Part shown: piece by piece, positions 43,718-54,076 of the stretch
Numbering within the stretch: position 1 is the stretch's first letter
Layout of the letters: each line of letters begins with the position of its first letter
DNA from: Dermanyssus gallinae
Taxonomy: Eukaryota; Arthropoda; Arachnida; Mesostigmata; Dermanyssidae
DNA length: 64,000 bases
Reading direction: 5' to 3'
NCBI GenBank assembly: GCA_003439945.1
Contig: QVRM01002192.1
Coordinates: forward strand, 806,001 to 870,000
The notes under the pieces: generated by a model
Told to the model about the DNA's origin: nothing
The model's database searches: none
What the model saw: only the letters and a program-made list of their open reading frames with translations
Position numbers and translations under genes: made by a program

Positions 43718-44701
43718 TTACCTATGCATCTGAATAATCAATGTACACTTCCATACCTTCTGAGTATTTGCTTTCCATTGGGACAGCCTCTTCTTTGTAA
43801 TATCGACCAGGTCCTTTCTAACGTTTGGTCCTAGAGCTAGGGCATCCGACAGCTCTATATCTCTGCTTCCCCCTAGGGCTGTACATTCTTTAACAATATG
43901 CTCAATTGACTCATTCCCTAGCCCACATGCTCGACATTCTGTACTTTGTCCCTCCATATATTTAGCTCTTTGTATCCTTGTATCCAACATCCCTGCCCTG
44001 GCATCTGCCAATAGCCCGCTCGCTCTTGAATTATCGTATACCCATTCTACCCCGCCCCTTTCCGTCTTTTCCTTTCCATATATACTTGCCAAACTCGATC
44101 TGGAACCCATCGCCAATTTCCATTTGCCTGTATATGACTTGTTCACCCTTAATTTCACCATCTTCTCCGATATTCCCGCTCTGGCCCATTGCTGACTATT
44201 GTACCCAATCTCCCTAGCTGCAAATTCTACTCTGCGATCCCACTTCGTTTTCATCTTTAGTGCCGTCTTTACCAGTTGCATCTGTTTAACCCATCTTTTA
44301 TTTGTGACACTTTTAATCCTAACACTAAATCTTAGCTTACTTTGTACTTCCCTTTGTATAAATTTTGACATTCCTCCTTCGCCCTCAAGAAATTCCCTAG
44401 CGCAATTAAAACGGCAACCCAATGCAAATCTTATCACTTCTCTTTGTATTGTTTCTAACTTCTTTCCTAACCCCGCGCTGTGGACCAGAGAGGCATTAGC
44501 AAAGGTCAATCCTGGCACATACATGGCCTTCCATATATTCCTTGTTACTATATATTTGTTAAACCCCCAGAGGCCCTTACACCTTACTGCATTTCTTCCT
44601 CTTTCAGCTCTCTTCCTCCGTAATATCTCTTCTTTTTCTAGATAATTCCCCCCTGTAGTCATTGTCACCCCAAGATACTTGTACTCACTTTTATACTCCA
44701 A
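43718..44701 (-). pseudogene. LINE ORF2 C-terminus with Cys/His cluster
   Basis: This frame continues ORF2: 'YKYLGVTMTTGGNY' (thumb), 'GLWGFNKYIVTRNIWKAM', 'VHSAGLGKKLETIQREVIRF', and a cluster 'CRACGLGNESIEHIVKEC' (C-x2-C-x8-H-x4-C) near the end. Such clusters follow RT in jockey- and R1-like LINEs. It ends at TGA/TAA about 95 bases before the ATTG tail. A degenerate copy of part of it lies at 28,095-28,385. Confidence 0.8.
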
Positions 44702-44751
44702 TTCCTTCCCCTGTACTACAAGCTTTCTTTCCTTCCTAATTCCGTTAAATA

Positions 44752-46974
44752 CTAAAATTGCGCCCTTTTTTCATTAAACACCATGTCTAGTTCCTCCGCT
44801 GCTTCCCCACATGCATTCAACATTTGTTGAACTTCGCTAGTGCCCCGCCCTAACACTACCATATCATCAGCAAACAGCAGCACAGGTGTCTTGATATATA
44901 CACCTTTTTCCCCTATCTGCCACCCTAAACCCGTTTTATTAATCCTTCGCGCTATTCTCTCTATATACATAAAAAAAATAACCGATGACAACGGACAGCA
45001 TTGCCTTACCCCCTTAGCGACTATTAACTCTTTAGATTGTTTGGCTGCTATTATTATTCTTACCGTGTTATTTCTGTAAATTTCTTCCAGCAACTCTACC
45101 CAACTTCTCTCCAAACCCTCCTCTAGCATAATTTTATACAACTTTGTTCTGTCCACCATATCATATGCTTTCTTAAGGTCTAAAAATCCTGCCACACACC
45201 CTTGTCCCCGCAATCTCGATGTTTCGACAACCTGACTTAGTAGGAAAAGGTGATCGTCTAGCCTATATCCTTTCCTAAATCCGCATTGCCATTCTCCTAT
45301 TTTCTCATTTGTCTCCAGAATACACTGCAGCCTATTCTTAAACACTTGCATAAATATTCGATACGCTATAGGTGTAATTGTGATCGGTCGCCTATTTTGT
45401 AGAGTGTCATTATCTACCCCCTCCTTGGGAATAAGAGAAACTGTTCCCTTGCGCCAACCCTCCGGGATTTTGCCCCCTCCAAATATATTATTAAATTGCT
45501 TCGTTAGATAATGCACGTACTCTTTTCCCAAAGCCTGTACAATTCCTACCGAAATCCCGTCAAGACCACACGCCGTTTTTGGATTCATTGTTCTTAACAC
45601 GCTTTCGATCTCATCTGCTGTGGTTGTAATTTCTGTGCTAGTTCTTGTCTTTTCTATACTGCTCACGTTAGTCGTAAAAAGTAGTGCTTGTAACGCGGTG
45701 TCCATTTCATCTATTGTGTATGTTCTGTCCTGGACGTTATTTGTCATCCTTGTTTTTTCCTGTCTGACATAGTCCCAAAACTGTTTGGCTCGCTGGCCCT
45801 TGGGGGCCCCTAAAATCCTGTTAAATTCTCTCTCGTCTGCGTTTTTAATTGCATCCTGTATTAACATTTGAGCTTCATTATTGGCTTCCTTGTAATTTTC
45901 CCAATACTTTTCTGCCTTGTCTGTGTCCCTTCCCATTACCTTTCTATGCTCCTTACTCCACCTTTTCCTTTCCATTATTGCCGTATTTATTTCATCACTC
46001 CACCATCCTCGTTCTCCTCCCTTTTGAACTCTCCTCCCTATCTTACAACACTTGTCATATGCCTCCTTAATATTCCTATGCATCTCGTCTACCTGCCTTT
46101 CCCCATTTGCCACTAAGAGCTGTTTTATATATTCTACTTTCTGTGCCCATTCGTGTTTATCCAGACATTTCTTTTGTACAACTACGCGTCCTGGCTTCAT
46201 CTTCCTCCCACTCACTTCTACCCAATTATGATCACTTCCAACATTGTATGTTTTCTCTTCGTCTATCTTGATTTCTTCTACCCATTTATTTATTTTACCC
46301 TTCGTCAGTACATAATCTACGCATGACTTTCTATCCCCCTGCGTGTACGTATATCTCCCTTCTACCCGCGGGTCCAAATTTAAAATTTGGGCCTTACTCG
46401 ACTCTGCTAATTGTATTAGTCTTCTGCCCGCTCTGTCTTCTCGTCCATCTAGCTGTTCGATATGTGCATTCCAATCTCCCAAACATATTACCCCTCCTTT
46501 ATCCTGATATTCCTCCATTACTTTATATACTCTTTCAAATAACTGGTCATCTTCTTCTTCCGTGTTGCTTGGCGCTCTGTATACCCCCATTACGGCCCCG
46601 ATTGTCCCTTCCATGCGTATCTCTATAACCACCAGATCCTTCATTTTGGCATTCACAACTTCTTCGCACGAAATAGCATCCCTAGTTAATATTCCAACTC
46701 CCCCAAACCTGTTTTCTCCATTGTCCGTATTCCGATTTGTACCATGCCAATTATATCCCTTTAAACCCGGCGGCACTTCCATCTCCCGCAAATGCGTTTC
46801 CGTTACTATCATGATATCCACAGACCTTATTGTTAGTAATTTATATAATTCTTCCCACTTTCCTCTTCGCCTCCCCCCTCTCATATTTAGCATGGCAACC
46901 CGTTCAAAAGGAACATTACTCCTAGGCTTTCCTTTTTCCCTGCTTCCTCTTTTGCATCTTAGGCTAACCTTCAT
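44752..46974 (-). pseudogene. LINE ORF2, AP endonuclease and RT
   Basis: ORF2 starts at ATG 46974 ('MKVSLRCKRGS'), overlapping the ORF1 stop by one A of ATGA; the open frame further upstream only overlaps ORF1. Endonuclease: 'VAMLNMRGGRR', 'DIMIVTETHLRE' (catalytic Glu), 'CLGDWNAHIE', 'DYVLTKG', 'GSDHNWVEVSG' (catalytic His), all intact. RT: 'KTACGLDGISVGIV', 'NRRPITITPIAYRIFMQ', 'WQCGFRKGYRLDDHLFLL', 'FLDLKKAYDMVDRTKL' (first Asp), 'VRQCCPLSSVIFFMY', 'VLLFADDMVVLG' (catalytic DD). It breaks at 'FNEK' where a run of six A (44766-44771) shifts the frame into the 43,718-44,701 segment. Confidence 0.85.
46971..46974 (-). promoter_or_regulatory. ATGA overlap of ORF1 stop and ORF2 start
   Basis: Minus-strand ATGA contains the ORF2 ATG (46974-46972) and the ORF1 TGA (46973-46971). 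In the R1-clade LINE SART1 and some RNA viruses, such overlaps allow ORF2 to be translated by termination-reinitiation; the same is likely but unproven here. Confidence 0.6.
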
Positions 46975-47924
46975 CTCCTCCCCTCGATGCCACTGATGGC
47001 CAACCGTCTGATCACCTCCAATGCCCCCTTGATCTCCGCTGCTCCTATGTGTTCCCCCTCCCTCGAGAAAGAGCTCCCGCTGTCCCGTTTCCCCCTGTAC
47101 CTGTTGTCCCACTCTTCCCTGTATCCATGCTGTCCCCTCATCTCTCTTATGTCCCTGTATCTGTTGTCCCATCCTGTGTGTCTGTAGCGTACCGTTTGCC
47201 CCTCGTTTAAATGCCCATACCGCGTGCCGGAAAAATTTGTGTTTGGGACTCGCATTTCCGGTGCGCTGCGCTGATTTTGTTGATTCCACGTCTGCATCCC
47301 CCTAACGTGCTCTGTTGCCCTATATCCTACATGGGCATTGACTACTTTAATTATAGTAGGCCTGACTTTGTGCCAATCGCACGCTCTTTTGCCAATTGGC
47401 CGTGCCGCTAGTACCGCACCTACCTCCCCGTAGTGCACTCCATCAAAGGCCATGGCCCTTGGATTGTCTTGAATGTATTCAAGAGACAAGTATTCGTAAT
47501 TCGCTGCTCTGACCAACTGCATTATTTTTCTATTGACTGCCCTGCACGTACCCCGATAGTCCCGCCCATCTTTAGTATCCACGACCATTGGAAGCGAACA
47601 CACTGTCAGTACTACGTTACTCCGTTTGCAAAATTCGATCAGGTTTTGTATGTGTGTGCTTATCTCATTCACAGCACCTTCTATATCCCGAGCCTGAAAC
47701 ACATCTACCAGTCCCCCATGAAACACTAGCCTATGTTCCACATTATTGAACATTTGAATATATTGCTTTGTTGCTGCACCAATATCCCTTACTCCTCGGC
47801 CCCTCATAGTGATAAAATAATCTGGCGATCTCGTTTCGGCTGCTCTGTTGTTGTCGTCTCCTGCATCCTTTCGCCTCCGTCGCATCTTCCTCTTCGTCTT
47901 GTCTTTCTTCTTCCTTTTCGTCAC
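46971..47924 (-). pseudogene. LINE ORF1 C-terminus, SGNH-esterase-like domain
   Basis: This 317-codon frame has the layout of SGNH/GDSL hydrolase domains known in some LINE ORF1s: a block I-like 'AGDDNNRAAE' near residue 22, where GDS is usual; a central strand 'HRLVFHGGLVDVF', where G-x-N-D is usual; 'VVLTVCSLP'; and 'AFDGVHYGEVG', the D-x2-H block. The catalytic His block is present, but the Ser appears to be Asp, so activity is doubtful. The remaining 100 residues are basic and rich in Arg, Gly and Tyr. The stop TGA at 46971-46973 overlaps the ORF2 ATG. Confidence 0.65.
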
Positions 47925-47997
47925 TGTGGCTTAAGTCTAACACCACTGTCTCCTCTTCAACAGCGCGCCTCTCGTCTTCCTCCTTTTTTCCCCGGAT

Positions 47998-48354
47998 TTA
48001 TTTCTCCATATCTTCGACATTTGCCGCTACCGTTGACGTTGCTTCCTCAACAGCAGCTAGCCTTTCTCTTAGCTCATCAACTATTTCGTTGTTATCGCCA
48101 CCATGCCGCTGTTTTTTATTATCATTCACCTTTTGCTTGATTTCTTCGATCATTGCGGCTAATTCCTGCTGTATGATTACTGCGCGCCTCTCCTTCTCCT
48201 CAACTTGAGCCTCTCTCTCTTCCATTCTTGTTAGCCTCTGCTGGACATCTGTAATCATGCTCTGCCAGCGATCCTGCATAGCTTGTGCTGTATCGCACCA
48301 TGTCTTAGCGCTTTTCTTTGCCAACTCCATTTCCACTGTCATTCGTGTATTCAT
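47998..48354 (-). pseudogene. LINE ORF1 N-terminus, coiled coil
   Basis: 118 codons from ATG at 48354, dominated by heptad-rich charged helix ('RLTRMEEREAQVEEKERRAV' and 'ELRERLAAVEEATSTVA'), as expected for ORF1 trimerisation or multimerisation. It ends at a TAA, but the same frame continues open afterwards with an acidic stretch ('EKEEERQDEEEDATEAKG'), so the TAA looks like a nonsense mutation inside a longer ORF1 that continues into the esterase domain after a frameshift near 47,870. Confidence 0.7.
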
Positions 48355-48359
48355 CTCAC

Positions 48360-48365
48360 AGCTAT
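48360..48365. repeat. AGCTAT target-site duplication, right
   Basis: AGCTAT, followed by (TA)n to 48,383; partner of 43617-43622. Confidence 0.55.
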
Positions 48366-48433
48366 ATATATATATATATATGTATATGATTGACTAAAAT
48401 GACACCGTAGTCGCCAAATTTATCATATATATA

Positions 48434-48731
48434 TGTCAGAAAACCTTTGAATAGTACAAATATTCTGAGCCTGTTAGACCTACACTGCGGCAGCGGAGCT
48501 CGTACTCTCTCAGAAGCTTCTCTCATTGACGTCGTGCTCTATGAGGAGAGGGAGGCAGAGATTCAAACACGCTGCTCCCGCTAACGGCCGTCTGCTACGA
48601 ATGTATGATATATGAAATAAACGGATTATCAGTCGTTGTACTTAACCGCCAAGAACGGCTTGTTTACTCCCGTAAATAGCAGATAGAAATCCACTTATTC
48701 GCTTAAACAAGGGCTCCCCCGAAACTCTACA
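48434..48731 (+). repeat. Outer BEL 5' LTR, 298 bp
   Basis: Starts TGTCAGAAAACC and ends AACTCTACA. Contains AATAAA (near 48,615), a possible polyadenylation signal. Preceded by ATATA (48429-48433). Confidence 0.95.
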
Positions 48732-48732
48732 T

Positions 48733-48757
48733 TGGTGCCGTGACCAGGATTCGAGTC
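48733..48757 (+). promoter_or_regulatory. Primer-binding site for tRNA-His
   Basis: TGGTGCCGTGACCAGGATTC and following bases are complementary to a tRNA 3' end reading ...TCACGGCACCA, whose acceptor (GCCGTGA/TCACGGC) is that of animal tRNA-His. The inner BEL element has the same site, while their LTRs differ. Confidence 0.8.
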
Positions 48758-48916
48758 CTTTGTTTATCCTGTGTGGACATCGTTTGCTATTTTCATGTTT
48801 TCGGGTGTTTTTCGTCGTTTTGAACTTTGAGTGAATCGACCAGGAGCAGGCACACTGCTCACGCGTTTCGAGTGTCGTGTGTCTCGTGAAATCTTGCTCA
48901 CAACGACAACTCGATC

Positions 48917-49558
48917 ATGACTGATCGAGCACTCACCTGTCTACGGCGCTTCCGGACAATCGAGCGCAACCGTTTAAAACTGTACGCCGAACGGGCGCTA
49001 CTAATAAGAGACATCGCGGCAGACCAGCGGGACAAGGCCGAGCTGGTCAACCTGCAACGAAATGTCGAAAAACGGCATCAGGCGATGAGCGACTACGACG
49101 CTCAGATTGTTGCTCACAGTAGTTTGCCTGAAGAAGACCTCGATCGTGAATTTGAAGAAAGCGATGAGCATTCAAATGCGGCGCTGGAATGTGCAACACT
49201 TCTTAAACAGTTAATTGACGAAGTGAATTCAGTAACCGCTCCAGTGATGCGTAACGGGATAACGGACTCGCCCTCGACATCAACAGCAGCAGCAACAACC
49301 ACAACATCGTCATCTTCGATGCCAAGCCAGTTCATCATCAGTTTTGCCCCGCCCGTTTTCGACACGTCCCCTGAGGTGTTTGATGGGGATATCTTGCGTT
49401 ATCGTGCTTTCATTGCTCAGTTTGATAACTGGGTATCTCGCAGCACAGGCGCCTCGGCCACCGATCGTCTTGTAGCTCTCCGAAAGCTACTGCGTGGTCC
49501 TCCAAAGCGACTAGTTGACTCATTGCCGGTGAACGATGTCAGCTACAAGGTGGTTCTT
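48917..49558 (+). pseudogene. Outer BEL gag, N-terminal part
   Basis: Starts at ATG 48917 (MTDRALTCLRRFRTIERNRLKL). Helical N-terminus (DUF1759-like layout), a Ser/Thr-rich linker near residues 115-135, and the capsid-like block 'PEVFDGDILRYRAFIAQFDN' with 'LVALRKLLRGPPKRLVDSLP'. The inner element's gag has the same block ('PEIFSGNVLKYRLFISQFEN'). At about 49,558 the frame is cut by the R2-clade insertion, and gag resumes at about 50,748 with 'YSLLEDNYGR'. Confidence 0.85.
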
Positions 49559-50747
49559 AATACTGAAACAATTCCTTATCCCGAAAATTCTCTATAAACT
49601 GGTCGCTGGTCCCCGACCGTCTCAAAAATTCCTCCTAGAACTAGACTGTGAGATCAGGCGAACGGTGAAGTTGCAGTGGCTCAAACTCGAAAACAGCGTG
49701 CCAAACGCCTTCCTATACGCGCACATCTCACACGGCGGTCTGGACATCCCCTGTCTCCGTACACTAATTCCCAGACTTCGCCTCTCCCGCCTCACTGCCC
49801 TGAACAGATCATTCCACATAGGCACTCAATGGCTGCTGTCGACCGAGTATCACAGTAAGGAGCTGGCGAAAACCAGCGCTCTCTGTGTGTTCGATGACAC
49901 GACCATTGAAGACGCCGCACACGAGACCGAGTACTGGTCTCGTACACTACATAACACAGTCGATGGGGCTCACCTGAAACACACACACCTAACCCCTTTT
50001 ACAAATGACTGGGTCAAGGGTACTCCTTACCTATCCGGTAGGGAGTACATAAACCTGATTAAGTTAAGGATCAACGCACTACCAACGCGTGCCAGACTCG
50101 CAAGGGGTCGCCCCGGGTACGACAAATTTTGTCGTCATGGGTGCAACGCTGTCGAGACGCTGGCCCACATCGCTCAAGTGTGCGATCACACCCATCGCCC
50201 TATAATCAAGCGCCACGATGACATATGTGAGCGAGTCACCCGCCTACTCCGTGCTAAAGGAATGCAGGTGGAACGAGAGCGCACCTTCCGAAGACCCGCC
50301 GCACCGGCTCGGAGACCAGACCTCGTCATAACAACACCTACGAGGGTCTGGGTCTTGGACGCCGAGGTCTGCGGCCCCTCAAGAGACCTTGCATTGGCCA
50401 GACGGGATAAGATCAGGAAATACGATATACCCGGGGTCAGGGATCAACTTCCCAGCTCGCTTCCCCACCGATTCGGGTCCATCACCGTGTCGATGACCGG
50501 TGTATGGGAGCCCGAGTCGGTGAAGGATCTCCTGACTCTCGGGTTATCGAAGAAAAACCTGATCGACCTAACCGTCCTGGCCATGCAGGGTACCCTACGG
50601 GTCTTCCGGGCGCACCGGGACCACAAGAGCTGGGTCCGTCGCGGAGGAGGAGCAGGCGAAGTCACCGGGAGGCGATTTTAGATTATTTTTTTAGGCGGGC
50701 ACTGCCTCAGTGTGCAAATGTGCAATTATTGAATAAATTCAATGTTG
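49559..50747 (+). mobile_element. 5'-truncated R2-clade LINE inside gag
   Basis: About 1.19 kb interrupting the outer BEL gag. It starts in the post-RT thumb, carries the zinc cluster, restriction-like endonuclease and a stop at 50,681, and ends with a short 3' UTR (...TTGAATAAATTCAATGTTG). Gag reads 'SYKVVL' before and 'YSLLEDNYGR' after, matching 'SYSVAL-QLLKGNYGR' in the inner element, which locates the junctions to within a few bases. I could not identify a target-site duplication. Confidence 0.85.
49562..50681 (+). pseudogene. R2-clade ORF C-terminus: CCHC and restriction-like endonuclease
   Basis: The continuous frame begins 'LKQFLIPKILYKLVAG', matching the thumb of R2 proteins, then 'VPNAFLYAHISHGGLDIPCL' and 'LIPRLRLSRL'. 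'CRHGCNAVETLAHIAQVC' is the R2 C-x3-C-x7-H-x4-C cluster, followed by 'HRPIIKRHDDICERVTRLL'. The endonuclease core is 'RRPDLVITTPTRVWVLDAEV' (the PD...D/E-x-K-like core of R2, which cleaves the target for reverse transcription). It ends at 50,681 without lesions. R2 elements normally sit in 28S rDNA; this one is in a retrotransposon. RT itself is absent. Confidence 0.85.
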
Positions 50748-52035
50748 TATTCCCTGTTGGAAGACAATTACGGAAGACTGGACATCGTCAGGCAGCAACT
50801 GATTGCGTCGTTGCAAAAACTGCCAAGAGTGAAATCGCAGTTTGACACTGCGGGTTTACGCCAGCTTCTCAACTTCGTACAGTTCGCAGTGCAGTCGTTG
50901 GATGGACTCGAGAGTCCGTTGCATACGTATTCTTTGTCGTTTAAAGCTACACTCCGGGCAGCTATCCCGTGGAGGATTGTGTTTGACCGAGAATAGAAGA
51001 TTGTCGTCTGTACACTCTGCGTCAGGCAGCTCTGCTGACAATGATTCAGTACCAGGCGGTATCGATAAATTTGCCGCTGAGGCCGCTGACGAGATCCGCC
51101 AGTTGATTGATTATGTCAGCCGGTATACGTCACTGCGCGAAGAGACAGCGATACTCGGTCAGCTAACTGACGTCGATGAGAACCGAGAGCGACGCCAGTC
51201 TGACGCATCGCAGAGGCAGAAGAAAACGGACTATCATGGTGGCAACCGTTTAAAATCGACCGTGTCAGCAGTAGCAGTACCACAGCCACGCAAGTTCGCT
51301 CCGTGTCTCTTCTGCAGTGACGCTAAACATTCGTCGTCACGCTGTGCTGCCGACTTAACGATCGAACAACAGATGAAGATCCTTCTTGAGCTGAACAGGT
51401 GTCATGTGTGTTTCCGTCCTCGCCACGTCAAGCTATCACAGTGTGCTGGACCCAACGTCGGGTGCCGAGTGTGTAACTCGAGAGATCACTATACCTCGAT
51501 GCACAGCACAACTATCTGCAGTAACCATCCAGTCGCTGCTGCGAGTGATCTTCACAAGCGCGGAGATAACCAACATTCTCTGGTCTACATGGCAACTGCG
51601 TTCCTCACGAACGCAGGAGGTTGCATTCCTGTGCGCGTCTTCATGGATTTGGGGAGTAGTTCGACTTTTGTTACTCCAGACGCGCTCAAACACTTACCAG
51701 ACGCCCAGCCAGTTTATCATGCCAACCTCAACATCCAAGCATTCGCCAGCACTCACGAGATATCGTCGGCGCGCTATAAAATCACCCTGCAGAGTACGCA
51801 TGACGACACACGGGTCGACATATTCGCGTACAAACATGATTTTGCCGTAAACCCGACAAATGATTGCACTCCAGGTGTACTCGAGGCGATCAAGAGATTC
51901 TCGGCAGACCACCCCCTTGCGGATCGATCGCTATTTGGCGAGCAGCCGGCCTCACCTCCTGCCGTACTAGTTGGAATTGATCAGTTTTACAAACTGGCGT
52001 TCCTTGGCCGCGAAAAACGTGTCGTTGATGGTCTT
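50748..52035 (+). pseudogene. Outer BEL gag C-terminus, zinc knuckles and protease
   Basis: Gag resumes at 50,748 ('YSLLEDNYGRLDIV') and runs to 'LRAAIPWRIVFDRE', where a one-base shift near 50,990 moves it into the frame that reads to 52,035. Three Cys/His clusters follow: 'CLFCSDAKHSSSRC', 'CHVCFRPRHVKLSQC' and 'CRVCNSRDHYTSMH'. Next is an aspartic protease (DUF1758-like) with 'VRVFMDLGSSSTFV' at about 51,640, where D-S/T-G is usual. The frame is interrupted at 'RVVDGL' by the inner BEL element and continues at 56,595. Confidence 0.85.
52031..52035. repeat. GTCTT target-site duplication, left
   Basis: GTCTT directly before the inner LTR; repeated at 56590-56594. Confidence 0.95.
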
Positions 52036-52358
52036 TGTTGACTATCTTGTCAACCGTAAGCTCTCGTCTATGTCACTGTTGCCCCGAATTACCGTACTAT
52101 TCTACACCAAGAGAAGAAGACACAAGCACTTTGCTTTACTAGTTAGCTACCGTCTCTCTGACGGCTCGATTGTGTAGTCTTTATTGCTGCGATGACGATC
52201 GAGGAGTGGTTGTCGTACGACTACCAATCATACAGTGATGGCCGTTGGGGTTTTGAACTGAATGCCGCCGACGCTGGTTGCCCGCGCAAATGAATGGATT
52301 TCAAACAAAGGTACTCAACGACGGCAACAGATACGGCTCTCATCATATAAATGCAACA
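52036..52358 (-). repeat. Inner BEL 3' LTR (by minus-strand reading)
   Basis: 323 bp, TGTTGAC...TGCAACA on the plus strand. A purine-rich GGGGAG on the minus strand directly precedes it and may be the polypurine tract. Confidence 0.95.
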
Positions 52359-52420
52359 CTCCCCGGGAAAACGGTCCCCGTTTTATAACCTCATAGCCGT
52401 TCTAGGCGCGTAATCTACAG

Positions 52421-54070
52421 TTAAAAACTGATCAAGCTGCTCTGGAGCGTTTTGAGTAGAGCGGCCTTTATCGAGCGCACCAGACGTTCATAAAAGCCAC
52501 CATGCCAAGGAGCTATGGGGCAAATTAAGTTCCAGGTTAGGCGCCGCTCGCGTATGAGCCCCTGTATTTGTTGGTCCTTTACGGCATTAAAAAGGCGCTT
52601 TATCTCGGTGGATGCCTTGACAAATGTTCTGGCGTTGTCAGATATCAATCGTCGACATTCAGGCGCTGCAGCGAGAAATCGTCGAATCGCGAGATGAAAC
52701 GCCGGAGTAGCCATCGTCGGCACTACCTCCAGATGTATAGCGCGAGTACTCGCGCACTTGCCTAATATAGCCTTGATGACCTGGCGTCCCCGCGTGATCC
52801 AGAATCGTCGTCTAAGCATAGACAGTATAGTCGCCACATCGAAATGTGCGTTAACGCGGTGAGTCTTGACTATCAGAAGATGCGCGAGACGCGACTCCCC
52901 AGGTATAACGATTAGATGGTTTTCATCATATGTCAGGTGTCGAGCTTGAGTTAATCTGGTTCCTATGCGAAGGAGACCACCATCATCAAAAAATAGTCGA
53001 TAATTCGACAACTTCGATCTTGTTGACACGCTATTTCCGGTCAGTACCCACGCCATCTTCCCGAGGTACTCCTGTTGACACCACCGGAGCAGTAGGAGCT
53101 CTGCAGAGCGATCGACGGCGGCAGAATTTTGCTGAATGCGGCCGAATTTCTTGCGAACGAACGTGATTACGTAGCTTACGACGCGAACAGCCTTGTCAAA
53201 GCTGCTGAATCTGTTGAGATCGAGAAGCGTGGTGTTTATGGTCTGACCGACCAGGGCGGCGGTGACCTTTAGCTCATCTAACACCGGCTTCAAAGACGAA
53301 TTTGGAAGCATCAGCTTGTTCTTAGAATCCATGCGGTGGAAGTGTTCTCGGAAGAAACGAATTTCTTTGTGATTTGGGCCCTTCCATAGAAAACGGAATA
53401 ACCTCCTGTTCTCAGGCACGACCGGGCACGCCCAAAATGTTAACAGTAACTTCATCATATCGGGCTTGAGATTAGGGCCGACTAGCAGATGGCGATTGAA
53501 AGGACATTTTTCTGGTGCGGCGCTGCTGCAATCAGATACAATTCGAGACCTCTCGTAGGAGCCGAGGCAATGGTGAGGCATATAGTACGTTTCGTCATGC
53601 TCAGGTGGTCCCTCAGCCTGGAAGTCGTGAACCTCTTTGCCATATCCGTTGCGGGGGGAGGCCATAAGCTCGACGTTGTATGTTTGGTACTTATCAGGGT
53701 CACGCCTCGGCTTGTCCAGTGTCGTTTCAAGTCGTCGAAACGCGGTTTTCTTGTTATTGGCTGGGGTCACGATGCTGTCCTTCTTCGGAGTAGTTGCCGT
53801 ATAGCGGCCATCCTGATACTGGATTGTTGCTTCGAACAATTTTTGCGCGGTCTCTTCTTCCTTAGTTAAGCGGGTCTGTGTGGATGGCTCTATTCCAGGC
53901 TTGTCAAGCGACCACCGTTTCTCGATGTCGCCAACAGATGCGGCCAGAGTGGTAGAACAGCAGTGCACCTGGACGGATTTCATCGTGGCATTTACTCGCG
54001 TTTCCACAGGGCCACCAATAAGCCAACCGAGTCGTGACCGCTTGGCGAATACCCCCGAAAGGAGCGGCAC
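52421..54070 (-). pseudogene. Inner BEL pol remnant with in-frame gaps
   Basis: In phase with gag after the TAA. It reads 'SGVFAKRSRLGWLIGGP', then the linker and RT start ('HHLVGPNLKPDMMK'-like, LLLTFWACPVV). The block with the first RT Asp is missing before 'ENRRLFRFLWKG', and the rest of RT plus RNase H is missing after 'KEIRFFR'. The pre-integrase region follows ('LNRFSSFDKAVRVVSYVITF'), then 'GNSVSTRSKL', 'THRVNAHFDVATILSMLRRR' (H...H of the integrase zinc domain), another gap at 'LGKC-ASTRAIHLEV' that removes the first integrase Asp, 'LISDNARTF' (second Asp) and 'PIAPWHGGFYERLVRSIK' (Glu). It ends in a stop at 52,421. The joins keep the frame, which is unusual for random decay. Confidence 0.85.
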
Positions 54071-54076
54071 TTCACC

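Larger units (their letters stand above)
43623..48359 (-). mobile_element. Near-full-length LINE with coiled-coil/esterase ORF1
   Basis: A 4.7-kb minus-strand LINE: ORF1 (48,354-46,971, one stop and one frameshift) with a coiled coil and an SGNH-esterase-like domain; ORF2 (46,974-43,718, one frameshift) with AP endonuclease, RT and a C-terminal zinc cluster; a short 3' UTR; and a tail of AATC repeats (ATTG on the plus strand, from 43,623). The ORF1 stop and ORF2 start overlap as ATGA. Esterase ORF1s occur in CR1-like LINEs and, as I recall, in tick LINEs. The 5' end lies five bases before the ORF1 ATG. Few lesions suggest a fairly recent insertion. Confidence 0.85.

Noticed and set aside
46975..47289. 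N-terminal extension of the esterase LINE ORF2
   Set aside because: The open frame upstream of 46974 only overlaps ORF1 in another phase and has no domain; the ATGA start is better.
49559..50681. R2-like segment as part of the BEL polyprotein
   Set aside because: It interrupts gag, whose two halves align with the uninterrupted gag of the inner element; it is an insertion.
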